NCBI RefSeq assembly: GCF_900205925.1
Contig: NZ_OAOD01000025.1
Location: forward strand, 1-36,042
DNA: 36,042 nucleotides
Origin: Clostridium peptidivorans
Lineage (GTDB): Bacteria; Bacillota; Clostridia; Clostridiales; Clostridiaceae
Direction: 5' to 3'
The notes under the pieces are model-generated. The model was not told the DNA's origin. It ran no database searches and worked only from the letters and a program-made list of their open reading frames with translations. Below, one piece after another: positions 9,036 to 16,875 of the stretch. A program made the translations under genes and the position numbers. Numbering within the stretch: position 1 is the first letter of the stretch; each line of letters begins with the position of its first letter.

Positions 9036-11366
9036 ATGTATGATCTAAATGTAATAGGTAAAAGTGTACCAAGAAAAGAGTCTTTAGACAAAGTAACAGG
9101 TGCAGCGGAGTATACAGATGATTATGAAGCACCTGGACTTTTGCATGCAAGAATGGTAACGAGTCCCTATGCCCATGCAAGAATAAAGGCCATTGAATAT
9201 GAGAATTCACTAAGCGTTTCCGGAGTTAGGGCCGTGTTAACAGGGAAATACTTTCCACAGCTTGTTGGATCCACAATTGTTGATAGACCTCCCATTGCTA
9301 TAGATAAAGTAAGATACAATGGTGAACCTGTAGCGGTGGTGGTAGCTGACAGTGAGGCTCAGGCTGAAAAAGCTGCTCAGATGATAAAAGTAGAATATGA
9401 GCCTTTACCGGTAGTGAATTCTCCAAGTGAAGCATTAAAAAAAGATTCACCGCTAGTTCATGAAAAACTTGGTGAGTATGAGATTATTGATGAAGTTTTT
9501 CCAGAACCTAACACAAATATTGCTAACAGAACTAAGATTAGAAAAGGTGACATGAAAAAAGGATGGTATGAAAGTGAGGTAACTGTGGAGGCAAGCTTTT
9601 CATTTCCCCCTTCTGACCATGCTGCTATGGAAACAAGGTCCGTAAGAGTAAGAATATTACCAGATGGAAGGGTTATTATATACTCCTCTTCTCAGGCTCC
9701 ATTTACCATAAAAAAACTTATAAGTCATTTCTTTAATATCGACCCTGGCAAGGTTATTGTTCATGTACCTTTGGTAGGCGGGGCCTATGGAGGTAAAACA
9801 GCTGTGCAGCTAGAGTTTATTGCTTATTTGTGTTCAAAAGCTGTTGGAGGAAGACAGGTTAAACTTACTAATAAAAGAGAAGAAGATTTAATTACATCTC
9901 CGGTTCATATAGGTCTTGACGCCAAAGTAAAATTTGGATGTACAAAAGCTGGGAGGCTTACAGCTGCAGAGATAACCTATTTATTTGATGGTGGCGCATA
10001 CTCTGATAGAGCTGTAATTATAAGTAAAGCAGCAGGGGTAGACTGTACAGGGCCTTACAATATTGAAAATGTATGGTGTGACTCACTGTGCATGTATACT
10101 AATCATCCTTATGCCGCAGCCTTCAGAGGATTTGGTCATGCTGAACTTACATTTGGGGTAGAAAGAACAATGGACATTTTAGCGGATAAGCTAGGAATGG
10201 ACCCTTTAGAATTAAGGTTAAGAAATGTAATTTTACCGGGAGATACTAGTGCTACCCAGACCTTGCTTAATAGAAGCAACTTAGGGGATTTACCAAAGTG
10301 CATACAAAAGCTAACTAAGCTAATACATTGGGGAGAAGTAGATGAAGCTGAAACTAAGGACGGTAAGGTTAGGGCTAAAGGTGTAAGCTGCTTCTGGAAG
10401 AATTCAAATACATCTTTGAATGCAGGGGGAGGAGCGGTTCTTACATTTAATTCAGATGGAAGTATTAATCTTACTTGTGCTGCAGTTGAAATAGGGCAGG
10501 GAACTAAAACAGCTTTAGCACAAATATTAGCAGAGAAAATGAAAATGAATGTAGATCAAGTTTATGTAGCAATGGAAGTTAATACTGAGACGGATCCTGA
10601 GCACTGGAAAACAGCTGCAAGCAGGACTACTTTGCTAATTGGAAGATCAGTTTTAAGGGCAGCAGAGGATGCAATTAATCAACTATGTAACATTGCTGCT
10701 GTTATTTTAGGACGTTCACCAGCTGAACTGGAGGTTGGTAGCGGAAGAGTATATTTAAGAGGCAATCCTCAAATAGGAATAGAAATTAGTAAAATTGCAT
10801 TTGGCTATACCTTGCCTAATGGGAATACAGTTGGAGCACAGGTTATTGGAAGAGGAAGTTATGCTTTTGAGGATCTAACAAAATTAAATCCTAAAACTGG
10901 CAAAGGCAATCCAGGTCCTGAATGGACTGTTGGAGCAGCAGCTGTAGAGGTAGAGTTTGATAAAAAAGAATATACCTACAAAATTATAAAGGCTGCTTGT
11001 GTTGTAGATGCAGGTAAAGTTATTAATGCTGGAGTGGCAAGGGGGCAGATGTCCGGTGGCATGAACTTGGGGCTCAGCTTTGCCAGTCGAGAAGCATTTT
11101 TGTTTACGGATAAAGGTATTATTCAAAATAAGCAGCTAAGAACATATGATATTATGAGGCTAGGAGAAAACCCAGAATATCTTGTGGATTTTGTGGAAAC
11201 TCCACATTTAGATGGACCATATGGTGCAAGAGGGATTGGAGAATATGGTGTAATTGGAATGCCTGCAGCACTTGCAAATAGTTTATCCTGTGCAGCAGAG
11301 GTGCCTCTTAATCAGCTGCCGTTGATACCTGAATTAATTTGGAAAGTAAAAGAGGAGGGGCATTAA
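9036..11366 (+). CDS. molybdenum hydroxylase large (molybdopterin-binding) subunit, xanthine dehydrogenase family
   Basis: A 776-residue catalytic subunit of a xanthine dehydrogenase / CO dehydrogenase-type enzyme. An N-terminal aldehyde oxidase a/b-hammerhead domain begins with GKSVPRKESLDKVTGAAEYT. The Mo-cofactor region has GGAYGGK (248-254), AFRGFGHAELTFGVE, and EIGQGTKTALAQ. The catalytic Glu is Glu736 in PYGARGIGEYGVIG. The enzyme hydroxylates a heterocycle or aldehyde using water, passing electrons through the 2Fe-2S and FAD subunits encoded downstream. The substrate cannot be read from the motifs. Purines or nicotinate-like rings are candidates. The start ATG has AGGGAG 6 nt upstream. 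The stop overlaps the next start as TAATG. Confidence 0.92.
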   Translation: MYDLNVIGKSVPRKESLDKVTGAAEYTDDYEAPGLLHARMVTSPYAHARIKAIEYENSLSVSGVRAVLTGKYFPQLVGSTIVDRPPIAIDKVRYNGEPVAVVVADSEAQAEKAAQMIKVEYEPLPVVNSPSEALKKDSPLVHEKLGEYEIIDEVFPEPNTNIANRTKIRKGDMKKGWYESEVTVEASFSFPPSDHAAMETRSVRVRILPDGRVIIYSSSQAPFTIKKLISHFFNIDPGKVIVHVPLVGGAYGGKTAVQLEFIAYLCSKAVGGRQVKLTNKREEDLITSPVHIGLDAKVKFGCTKAGRLTAAEITYLFDGGAYSDRAVIISKAAGVDCTGPYNIENVWCDSLCMYTNHPYAAAFRGFGHAELTFGVERTMDILADKLGMDPLELRLRNVILPGDTSATQTLLNRSNLGDLPKCIQKLTKLIHWGEVDEAETKDGKVRAKGVSCFWKNSNTSLNAGGGAVLTFNSDGSINLTCAAVEIGQGTKTALAQILAEKMKMNVDQVYVAMEVNTETDPEHWKTAASRTTLLIGRSVLRAAEDAINQLCNIAAVILGRSPAELEVGSGRVYLRGNPQIGIEISKIAFGYTLPNGNTVGAQVIGRGSYAFEDLTKLNPKTGKGNPGPEWTVGAAAVEVEFDKKEYTYKIIKAACVVDAGKVINAGVARGQMSGGMNLGLSFASREAFLFTDKGIIQNKQLRTYDIMRLGENPEYLVDFVETPHLDGPYGARGIGEYGVIGMPAALANSLSCAAEVPLNQLPLIPELIWKVKEEGH

Positions 11367-12205
11367 TGATTGCATTTAATTTTGAATACTATAAACCTGA
11401 TTCATTGGGTGAGGCAGTAAAGCTGTATAGAAAGCTTAGCGAAAGTGGAAAGGAACCTTTATATTATTCTGGTGGTACAGAAATAATTACTATGGCAAGA
11501 AGAAATGATCTGGTTACAAAGGCAGTAATAGATATTAAAGGAATTCCTGAGTGTAATGTATTTGAAATAAAAGGCGACAAGCTGATAATAGGAGCTGCAG
11601 TTACACTCAATCATATTGATGAGAGTAAATTAATTTCATTTATAAGCAACACAGCAGACTTTCCTGCGGATCATACATCACGTAATAAGATAACAGTTGG
11701 TGGAAATATTTGCGGTAAAATTATATATAAGGAGTCAGTTTTAGGCCATTTAATTGGAGACAGCAGTGCATGCATATACGGAGAAAAAGGTAAAAGGATT
11801 GTTCCAATAATGCAGGCTTTTAATCAAACGCTTCAACTGGAAAAGGGGGAGTTTCTTTTTCAATTGGCAGCAGAAATGAGTTACTCTACTTTACCTTATA
11901 TAAGTGTGAAAAAAACTAAACAAGGGAAGATGGAGTATCCTTTAATTAGTATGGCTGCAATTAAAAAGAATAATAATATTCAAATGGCATTTAGTGGAGT
12001 CTGCTCATTTCCATTCAGATCTAGGGAAATGGAAAAGTATATAAATAATAGAGCTATTACGAAAGAACAGAGAATAGAACAGGCTATAAGCCATTTGCCA
12101 GCTCCTATATTTGGAAATATTCAAGGCTCTTCTGAATATAAGAAGTTTGTATTAAGAAATTTACTGGAGCATACTTTGGAAACACTGGATGGTGAGGGAA
12201 TATGA
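11366..12205 (+). CDS. molybdenum hydroxylase FAD-binding subunit
   Basis: A 279-residue FAD-binding subunit of the xanthine dehydrogenase medium-chain (CoxM/XdhB) type. Typical pieces are FNFEYYKPDSLGEAVKLY at the N-terminus, the flavin loop YYSGGTEIITMARR, KAVIDIKGIPE, IGAAVTLNHI, and TVGGNICGK followed by GDSSACIYG. The second flavin loop (GGNICGKI) departs from the usual GGN-I-A/C-N/S form, so FAD contacts may be slightly altered. It moves electrons from the 2Fe-2S centres to NAD or another acceptor. The ATG at 11366 has GAGGAGGGG upstream and overlaps the previous stop by one base. The end overlaps the next gene as ATGA, so all three are translationally coupled. Confidence 0.9.
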   Translation: MIAFNFEYYKPDSLGEAVKLYRKLSESGKEPLYYSGGTEIITMARRNDLVTKAVIDIKGIPECNVFEIKGDKLIIGAAVTLNHIDESKLISFISNTADFPADHTSRNKITVGGNICGKIIYKESVLGHLIGDSSACIYGEKGKRIVPIMQAFNQTLQLEKGEFLFQLAAEMSYSTLPYISVKKTKQGKMEYPLISMAAIKKNNNIQMAFSGVCSFPFRSREMEKYINNRAITKEQRIEQAISHLPAPIFGNIQGSSEYKKFVLRNLLEHTLETLDGEGI

Positions 12206-12675
12206 TATCATATATTGAAGAGGCAAAAATAGAGCTAGACATAAATGGAGAAAAGAGAAGCTTGATTTTAAGGCCAGCAGACACACTGCTTAGAGTACTT
12301 AGAGAAAATTTAGGATTAACTGGAGCAAAAATTGGTTGTGAAAATGGAGATTGTGGTACGTGCACTGTGCTTTTAGATGGAATACCAATTAAATCATGTA
12401 TTATATTGGCGGTTGAGGCCGTTGGACATAAAATAATTACTATTGAGGGTTTGAAGGAAGACCCCATTCAAAAAGCTTTTATAGAGAAAATGGGCTTTCA
12501 ATGTGGGTATTGTACTCCTGGTTTCATAATGAACTGCTATGGACTTATAAAAAACAACCCTTATGCAGATGATGAAACTATTGAGGAATGGCTAGAATCT
12601 AACATTTGTAGATGTACTGGATATGAAGAGATAAGAGAAGCTGTGAAATCAGTATTAGCTTTAAACAAGAAATAA
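12202..12675 (+). CDS. molybdenum hydroxylase 2Fe-2S subunit
   Basis: A 157-residue small subunit (CoxS/XdhC type) with two [2Fe-2S] domains. The plant-ferredoxin-like domain has GCENGDCGTC with Cys46, 51, 54 and the fourth Cys66 (IKSC). The helical domain has GFQCGYCTPGFIM (Cys101, 104) and ESNICRCTGYEEI (Cys136, 138). All eight cluster ligands are present, so the electron path from the Mo subunit to FAD is intact. It is the last gene of the operon and starts inside the previous stop (ATGA). A terminator follows 27 bp after its stop. No Mo-cofactor insertion gene (XdhC/CoxI-like) is seen in this window. Confidence 0.94.
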   Translation: MISYIEEAKIELDINGEKRSLILRPADTLLRVLRENLGLTGAKIGCENGDCGTCTVLLDGIPIKSCIILAVEAVGHKIITIEGLKEDPIQKAFIEKMGFQCGYCTPGFIMNCYGLIKNNPYADDETIEEWLESNICRCTGYEEIREAVKSVLALNKK

Positions 12676-12702
12676 GGAAGGCACAATATATGAAATATTT
12701 AT

Positions 12703-12733
12703 GCATCAGGGCAAGCCACCTGGTGTTTTTTTG
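12703..12733 (+). terminator. terminator of the molybdenum hydroxylase operon
   Basis: The stem GCATCAGG pairs with CCTGGTGT, including one G-T pair, around a GCAAGCCA-type loop. Seven Ts follow. Confidence 0.75.
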
Positions 12734-12758
12734 TCGTAGTTTTCTTTTTAGGTATAAA

Positions 12759-12828
12759 ATTGTAAATTTAATATAACTATTGTAAATTTAATATAACTAT
12801 TGTAAAAAAACAATGCAATTATTGTAAA
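12759..12828 (+). repeat. phased direct repeats (ATTGTAAA) upstream of a small membrane gene
   Basis: A perfect 20-bp tandem duplication occupies 12761-12780 and 12781-12800. The word ATTGTAAA occurs at 12759, 12779, 12799 and 12821, with spacings of 20, 20 and 22 bp, close to two helical turns. The last copy lies about 30 bp before a TATAAT at 12858-12863. This arrangement resembles binding sites for a dimeric activator (inference). Confidence 0.6.
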
Positions 12829-12857
12829 AAAATAAAGAAATTATGCCAATTATGTAG

Positions 12858-12863
12858 TATAAT
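12858..12863 (+). promoter_or_regulatory. -10 box for the 12909 gene
   Basis: TATAAT in the context GTAGTATAATATAG, 46 bp before the start codon. No good -35 hexamer is visible at the right distance. The phased ATTGTAAA repeats sit where an activator would help. Confidence 0.5.
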
Positions 12864-12908
12864 ATAGAACGGAATATTATTAGATAATTTATAGGAGGAA
12901 GACAAAAG

Positions 12909-13217
12909 ATGAAACTAAGAATGAAACATGACAGCGGAGTAATTAAGGAGGTTAAATATGGATTTTCCTGGACTACATTTTTCTTTGGATTTATAGTACC
13001 ACTTGTTAGAGGAGATATTAAGTGGGCATTAATTATGGTTGCAATTAGTATTGCAGTTGGTGTTCCAACTATGGGAATTGGTGCATTTATTTCTGGTATT
13101 ATTTTTTCATTTGTATATAATAAAATCTACATAAAAGAACTTCTTGTAAAAGGATATAAACCAGAAAATGAAGATGATAAAGATGTACTAGTACAAAATA
13201 ATGTAATTTCAATGTAG
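12909..13217 (+). CDS. small membrane protein, DUF2628/HrgC-like
   Basis: A 102-residue protein with an N-terminal basic segment, a GFSWTTFFFGFIVPLVRGD motif and two helices at about 20-40 and 45-75. The FSW(T/S)-x-FFG-P-L-RGDxxW pattern is common in short clostridial proteins annotated as HrgC or DUF2628-like. The function is unknown. AGGAGG lies 10 nt upstream of the ATG. It is transcribed alone: a promoter region with four phased repeats precedes it and a strong terminator follows. Confidence 0.75.
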   Translation: MKLRMKHDSGVIKEVKYGFSWTTFFFGFIVPLVRGDIKWALIMVAISIAVGVPTMGIGAFISGIIFSFVYNKIYIKELLVKGYKPENEDDKDVLVQNNVISM

Positions 13218-13297
13218 AGATTTTTACTAAACTAAAGAATAAGCTAAAATATAGATTCCATAAAGAGTTACAAAAATATAATACATAAATAAGATTT

Positions 13298-13333
13298 AAA
13301 AAGTATTAGTCTAGGCTGATACTTTTTATTTTT
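13298..13333 (+). terminator. terminator after the HrgC-like gene
   Basis: The stem AAAAAGTATTAG pairs with CTGATACTTTTT (one wobble), with a TCTAG loop and a downstream T-rich run. Confidence 0.8.
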
Positions 13334-13372
13334 TAGTTGTATCATTACAATATTGTGGAACATCAGCAGTAT

Positions 13373-13440
13373 ACGTATAATGAATACATACATATAATTC
13401 TTAAAGAGGGAGAAAAGTTATGGGCATTAAAGAAGTTATA
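13373..13440 (+). repeat. 68-bp promoter and start region duplicated at 17702-17769
   Basis: This stretch, containing GTATAAT, the GAGGGAGAAAAG ribosome site and the first seven codons, matches 17702-17769 with two differences by my count. It shows that the 13420 and 17749 genes come from one duplication. Confidence 0.85.
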
Positions 13441-13512
13441 CAAGTAGCTGAAGAACTGGGATTCAATTTAGAAAGAGGGGAAAAGGAAGGCGTATGGTGG
13501 CTATTTAGATAG
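13420..13512 (+). pseudogene. internally deleted 30-codon copy of the 17749 gene
   Basis: The frame reads MGIKEVI, then joins directly to QVAEELGFNLERGEKEG and VWWLFR. The full-length relative at 17749-18006 has 55 more residues between the same two segments. An in-frame loss of 165 bp therefore fused the first 7 codons to the last 23. The promoter, ribosome site and stop are kept, so a 30-residue peptide could still be made. I call it a remnant, but a functional micropeptide cannot be excluded. Confidence 0.75.
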
Positions 13513-13573
13513 TCATTTTTTATGGATGCATCCCCAATTATTAAATATTTGCTCATTTAAGAATTAAAAATAG

Positions 13574-13582
13574 TGATATAAT
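13574..13582 (+). promoter_or_regulatory. extended -10 promoter for the first MNT/HEPN pair
   Basis: TGATATAAT is an extended -10 (TG, one base, TATAAT at 13577-13582) about 62 bp before the nucleotidyltransferase start. An AT-rich tract precedes it. Confidence 0.5.
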
Positions 13583-13643
13583 AGTTGTAAAGAAAATATT
13601 AGTTTTAAGAAATTATAAAAATCATAGATAAGAAGGTGAATAG

Positions 13644-14075
13644 ATGGATAGGGAAGTTCTTATTAATAGAGTGAAAGAAATACAAGGAATCGTAGGGGTA
13701 TCACAGTTTGGAAGTTATGGTACAGAGTACTGGATTCAAGATAGAAGTGATATAGATTTAGCAGTGGTTACATCGCCTAATAGCACTTATATGGATACAT
13801 TGAATATAGAAGACAAACTTATCCCAATTTTTCAGGATTTTTATGAATATAAGGACATTCATCTAACCTTCATTTTGTTTAATGATTTTCATTGCAAATA
13901 TGCAAGGATGGCTGTGGATAGTGATAATATCTTTATTATAGATGAGGATAGATGGTTTGATTTTCAACATTATGTATTGAAGTTTGCAAGAAACAATATA
14001 GAGTTTGAAAAAAGGTTAAAAATAGATGAACAGTATACCTATTTTGGAGGGATTATAGATGAGTCCATATTATAA
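13644..14075 (+). CDS. MntA-like nucleotidyltransferase (antitoxin), first pair
   Basis: A 143-residue minimal nucleotidyltransferase. The active-site signature is GVSQFGSYGTEYW (Gly23-Ser24) followed by DRSDIDLAV (Asp36, Asp38). In MntA/HepT type VII toxin-antitoxin systems, the enzyme inactivates the HEPN RNase by adding AMP to a Tyr next to its active site. The partner HEPN gene starts inside this gene (14059, 17-bp overlap), which is typical of these operons. AAGGTGA precedes the ATG. The catalytic residues are intact although the partner gene carries a stop codon. Confidence 0.85.
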   Translation: MDREVLINRVKEIQGIVGVSQFGSYGTEYWIQDRSDIDLAVVTSPNSTYMDTLNIEDKLIPIFQDFYEYKDIHLTFILFNDFHCKYARMAVDSDNIFIIDEDRWFDFQHYVLKFARNNIEFEKRLKIDEQYTYFGGIIDESIL

Positions 14076-14520
14076 GTATAAAAAGGAAAAGTTTTTAGAG
14101 AAATATAAGTGTGTTAATGAAACTCTAGAAGATTTAAAAAGTGCTTTGTATAAATATAGGAAAGATAATGATAAGATAACTAGAAGAGCAATTTTTGCTT
14201 ATTTCTAGGACTTCTGCGAATATATTATAGATATGTGTGAAAGTTATTTGGTAATCAATAATGCAAAAATTGATAGCAGTACAGCTTCATTACAACTTAT
14301 AGAAAAGGCTCATGATATGGGTTTCTTTGATCAAACATTAAAGGAGTTTTTATATAACTCTGTAAAGTTGCGTAATAGATTTACTCATGATTATTATAAG
14401 AGGGAGTTAAGTGAAAAACAAATAGAAGAATTTTGTTACTCAAATATTATATATTTAGAAATATTTTTAGAAAGTAGTAAAGAAAGCGTTATATTAACTT
14501 TTAAAAATACTAAAGCATAA
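14059..14520 (+). pseudogene. HepT-like HEPN toxin interrupted by an amber codon
   Basis: From the ATG at 14059 (GGAGG 8 nt upstream) the frame runs to the stop at 14518-14520 with one break, TAG at 14206-14208 (codon 50), in FAYF-stop-DFCEYIIDMCE. CAG (Gln) to TAG is the simplest change and would fit the helix. The downstream part holds the HEPN RNase motif RNRFTHDY (R-x4-H-x-Y), including the Tyr modified in MntA/HepT pairs. An internal ATG at 14233 without a good ribosome site could give a C-terminal piece. The toxin is thus probably dead, while its antitoxin gene is intact. Confidence 0.85.
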
Positions 14521-14583
14521 AGGTATTTTTGTTGAAATTTTTATTAGTAGAGCATAAGGTAAAAAGTACCATAGTTTAAGTTA

Positions 14584-14618
14584 AAATAGCATCCTAAACA
14601 TTTAGGATGCTATTTGTG
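14584..14618 (+). terminator. terminator after the first MNT/HEPN pair
   Basis: A perfect 15-bp stem AAATAGCATCCTAAA / TTTAGGATGCTATTT with a two-base loop (CA). Confidence 0.8.
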
Positions 14619-14801
14619 TTTAGGTATGATTACAAATTTAAATACATTTTAGGGATAATTATTTATATAATGGCAGTAAGCTTTAAAAAATTTTATATGT
14701 AGATATATATTTTATTTATAGAGTACCAGAAGGTTATTTGAAAGTGCCATCCACATGGCAAGTGGCAAGATTTATTTTAGTTGTGAAAGGGTGATGATTA
14801 T

Positions 14802-14963
14802 ATGAAATGTCCATATTGTGGAGCAGAAATGAAACGGGGCTTTATAAGTCAAGATAGATATTCTCTTAAATGGATTCCAGAAGAAAAATATAAAGGAGGA
14901 CTGTTTCAATGGTTTTCAAAAGGAATAAAACTTACGTTTTATGTTATAAGCATACAGTTCTGA
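14802..14963 (+). pseudogene. truncated zinc-ribbon protein (PF20097-like)
   Basis: The 53-codon frame begins MKCPYCGAEMKRGFI with one CxxC pair and then SLKWIPEEKY, as in short clostridial zinc-ribbon proteins. The second CxxC pair normally needed for the ribbon is missing. The homologous reading breaks off at about 14940, exactly where the repeated promoter module begins (14943). GAAAGGGTGATG precedes the ATG. It looks like a gene cut by arrival of, or recombination at, that module. Confidence 0.65.
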
Positions 14964-15036
14964 TGTTATTTTCTTAAATATGGTATATAATATAATTATT
15001 GATAAAGATAAAATTCTATTTTGCAAAGGTGATAGG
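14943..15036 (+). repeat. toxin-associated promoter and leader module, copy A
   Basis: This 94-bp stretch matches 24561-24669 with about nine mismatches and a 15-bp insertion in the other copy, and matches 18961-19046 less closely. It contains TGATGTTATTTTCTTAAA, GGTATATAATATAA (the -10), GATAAAGATAAAATTC and AAAGGTGATAGG (a ribosome site). In copies B and C the ribosome site directly serves a start codon. Here the next gene, the second MNT/HEPN pair, begins 69 bp further on. Confidence 0.85.
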
Positions 15037-15105
15037 CTATAATTTTTACAATAAGTATTTCTGTGCTATTGAAGGTACATTATTCAAAAGTAGGTGAATT
15101 AATAA

Positions 15106-15537
15106 GTGGATAAAGCATATGATAAAGTAGAGATAATAGAAAAGTTAAAGTCAGAAGAGGTATTTAACTTCATAAAAAAATATAATATCACAACCATGCT
15201 TATGTTTGGAAGTATTGTTAGTGATGACTTAGATAATGAGTTCAATGAGGAATCAGATGTGGACATAGCTCTTTTAGCTAGTAAATCAATGGAACTAGAT
15301 AATATTTTAGAAATAGAGCTATTTTTCCAAAATCTTTTAAATAGAGAAATAGATGTTTTAGACCTTAGAAGTGAAAGCTTAGATATTTTTGTAAAGATAA
15401 GCATTTTAAATACTGGAAAAATTATTTATACGGAAGATGATGGAATGTCTTTAGAGATTTTGTACAACGAAACTGACAGAATATATAAAGAAAACGAGAA
15501 CTTTATGTATTTTAGAAAGGTAGATGTATTATCATGA
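15106..15537 (+). CDS. MntA-like nucleotidyltransferase (antitoxin), second pair
   Basis: A 143-residue minimal nucleotidyltransferase: MLMFGSIVSDD (Gly35-Ser36) and ESDVDIALL (Asp51, Asp53), followed by REIDVLDLR, which resembles the third-strand acidic site. It likely AMPylates and silences the HEPN toxin encoded next (family knowledge). The start is GTG 15106 with AGGTGAA upstream. The stop overlaps the next gene by 4 bp (ATGA). The protein is only distantly similar to the first-pair enzyme, so the two pairs are not a recent duplication. Confidence 0.87.
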   Translation: MDKAYDKVEIIEKLKSEEVFNFIKKYNITTMLMFGSIVSDDLDNEFNEESDVDIALLASKSMELDNILEIELFFQNLLNREIDVLDLRSESLDIFVKISILNTGKIIYTEDDGMSLEILYNETDRIYKENENFMYFRKVDVLS

Positions 15538-15959
15538 ATCAAGAAAGATTAAGAAAAATTATAGAAGATATGCAAGAGTGCATTGCAGACATAGATGAGT
15601 GTTTAGACGTGCTCAAGAATAAAAAAGATGATAACCTAATTATTAAGTTAGCAAAATCAAGCTTAAGGCAGTTATTCGTCAGTTTTCATACTATATTAGA
15701 AGATTTTTTTTCAATACTTCTTAAAGATATGAAAAAATATAAGATAGGAATATCAATACATGAAAGTCTAAATATCCTAAAAAAAGATGGAATAATAAAC
15801 GAAGATATATATCTATTTCTTGAAAAATCAAGACTTATTAGAAATAGAATATCTCATAGGTACAAGGAACCTAAACATGAAGAACTACTTGAACATATTT
15901 TAAAATATAGGAATAACTTTGAGGATATAGTTAGAATAGCCAAGTTATATATAGAATAA
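15534..15959 (+). CDS. HepT-like HEPN-domain RNase toxin, second pair
   Basis: A 141-residue all-helical HEPN protein. The RNase and AMPylation motif RNRISHRY lies at residues 103-110 (Arg103, His108, Tyr110), in the right place near the C-terminal third. In related HepT proteins the dimer cleaves RNA until Tyr is modified by MntA. The gene is intact and overlaps its antitoxin gene, unlike the first pair. A terminator follows after about 24 bp. The three-copy promoter module lies upstream of this operon. Confidence 0.87.
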   Translation: MNQERLRKIIEDMQECIADIDECLDVLKNKKDDNLIIKLAKSSLRQLFVSFHTILEDFFSILLKDMKKYKIGISIHESLNILKKDGIINEDIYLFLEKSRLIRNRISHRYKEPKHEELLEHILKYRNNFEDIVRIAKLYIE

Positions 15960-15980
15960 GGAATTATTTATAAAATTCAC

Positions 15981-16024
15981 AGCCACCAATTGTAACTAAC
16001 TAGTTGGTGGTCATTATTTTGCCT
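15981..16024 (+). terminator. terminator after the second MNT/HEPN pair
   Basis: The stem CCACCAA (15983-15989) pairs with TTGGTGG (16004-16010), followed by a T-rich stretch. Confidence 0.65.
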
Positions 16025-16112
16025 TTTTATTATTATATTACAATGTTGTGAAGCACTAAGACTATAACTTATAATAAACATACACTTTTAAATTTTATTG
16101 GGGGGAACAAAT

Positions 16113-16517
16113 TTGAATAAAAGATATTTGATTGAGCAGTGTAATAGATTAAAAGCTATAGATAAAGATGAAAATTTATTACATAATCACCAGAATGACC
16201 AGTGGTGGCTAGATCATAATGAAGGACACGGATTTGTTTTGGATATGTTAGTAGAGTATATTAATGATAAAGAGTTTCTAAAAAAGAAAGAATTAATCAA
16301 GTTACTTAATAGAGAAATAAGAAAAGCAAGTTCAATAATTAAAGAGCTTGACATTAAATATAGCTATTTTAAAAATGATGAAGATATGACTCCTGAAGAT
16401 AGTTATACATATTCCTACAGTGATGGAATTTGTTGCGAGATTATGCTGTTAAAAGATATTATAAAAAGAAAAAGATATATTAGTAAAAATGCATATATTC
16501 CTAATAAGTGGGTTTAA
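16113..16517 (+). CDS. hypothetical soluble protein
   Basis: A 134-residue protein I do not recognise. It is charged and probably helical, with a WW pair and His-rich stretch (LLHNHQNDQWWLDHNEGHG) at about residues 22-40 and an aromatic YTYSYSDGICCEIMLL stretch. The TTG at 16113 is chosen because GGGGGGAA (16100-16106) lies 6 nt upstream. An in-frame TTG at 16098 would precede the ribosome site. The upstream region (TTGTGA, then TATAAT about 18 bp on) resembles a promoter. No operon partner. Confidence 0.6.
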   Translation: MNKRYLIEQCNRLKAIDKDENLLHNHQNDQWWLDHNEGHGFVLDMLVEYINDKEFLKKKELIKLLNREIRKASSIIKELDIKYSYFKNDEDMTPEDSYTYSYSDGICCEIMLLKDIIKRKRYISKNAYIPNKWV

Positions 16518-16580
16518 AGGACATTATTAGCAATTATAATATTAATTAAGTTACATTTGTAATTAATTACAACATTTTTA

Positions 16581-16804
16581 ATGCTCTGGATTATATAGAA
16601 TTTTCATCTAGGAAGGCGTTCATTTCGTCAAGAGCGGCTAATATTTATAAGTTTAAAATCCCTAAGCCGCCTAAACTCGCTGTCGCTCAGACAGTAGGAG
16701 GCTCTTAACGGTATTTTAAATTTATAAATAAAGCCGTTCTAAGGCTCATTCAATGTCTTCTACGATGAAAATTCTATGCTCTAGAGCATAGAATTTTCAT
16801 CGTA
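16581..16804. repeat. foldback element with 44-bp perfect palindrome
   Basis: The whole stretch can fold on itself. The left arm, starting ATGCTCTGG with TAGAATTTTCATC and running to TTTATAAGTTTAAAAT, pairs with the right arm running from ATTTTAAATTTATAAATAAA to GATGAAAATTCTATGCTC. An inner hairpin carries CCGCCTAAACTCGCTGTCGC and TAGGAGGC. The right end is a perfect 44-bp palindrome at 16761-16804 centred on CTCTAGAG. No reading frame of note is inside. It resembles a miniature inverted-repeat element or a structured RNA. No second copy is visible in this window. Confidence 0.7.
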
Positions 16805-16875
16805 ATCTTCATACTTTGTAACGCAAGAGTAATTTAATGCGAACTAATAATTATTTTATAGAAAGGAGCAACGAT

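Noticed and set aside
12759..12828. CRISPR-like array
   Set aside because: Only two perfect 20-bp units with no spacers of constant length and no cas genes; they are tandem direct repeats.
14233..14520. Separate 95-residue gene starting at ATG 14233
   Set aside because: It is in the same frame as the HEPN gene from 14059 and lacks a ribosome site; it is the part after the amber codon.
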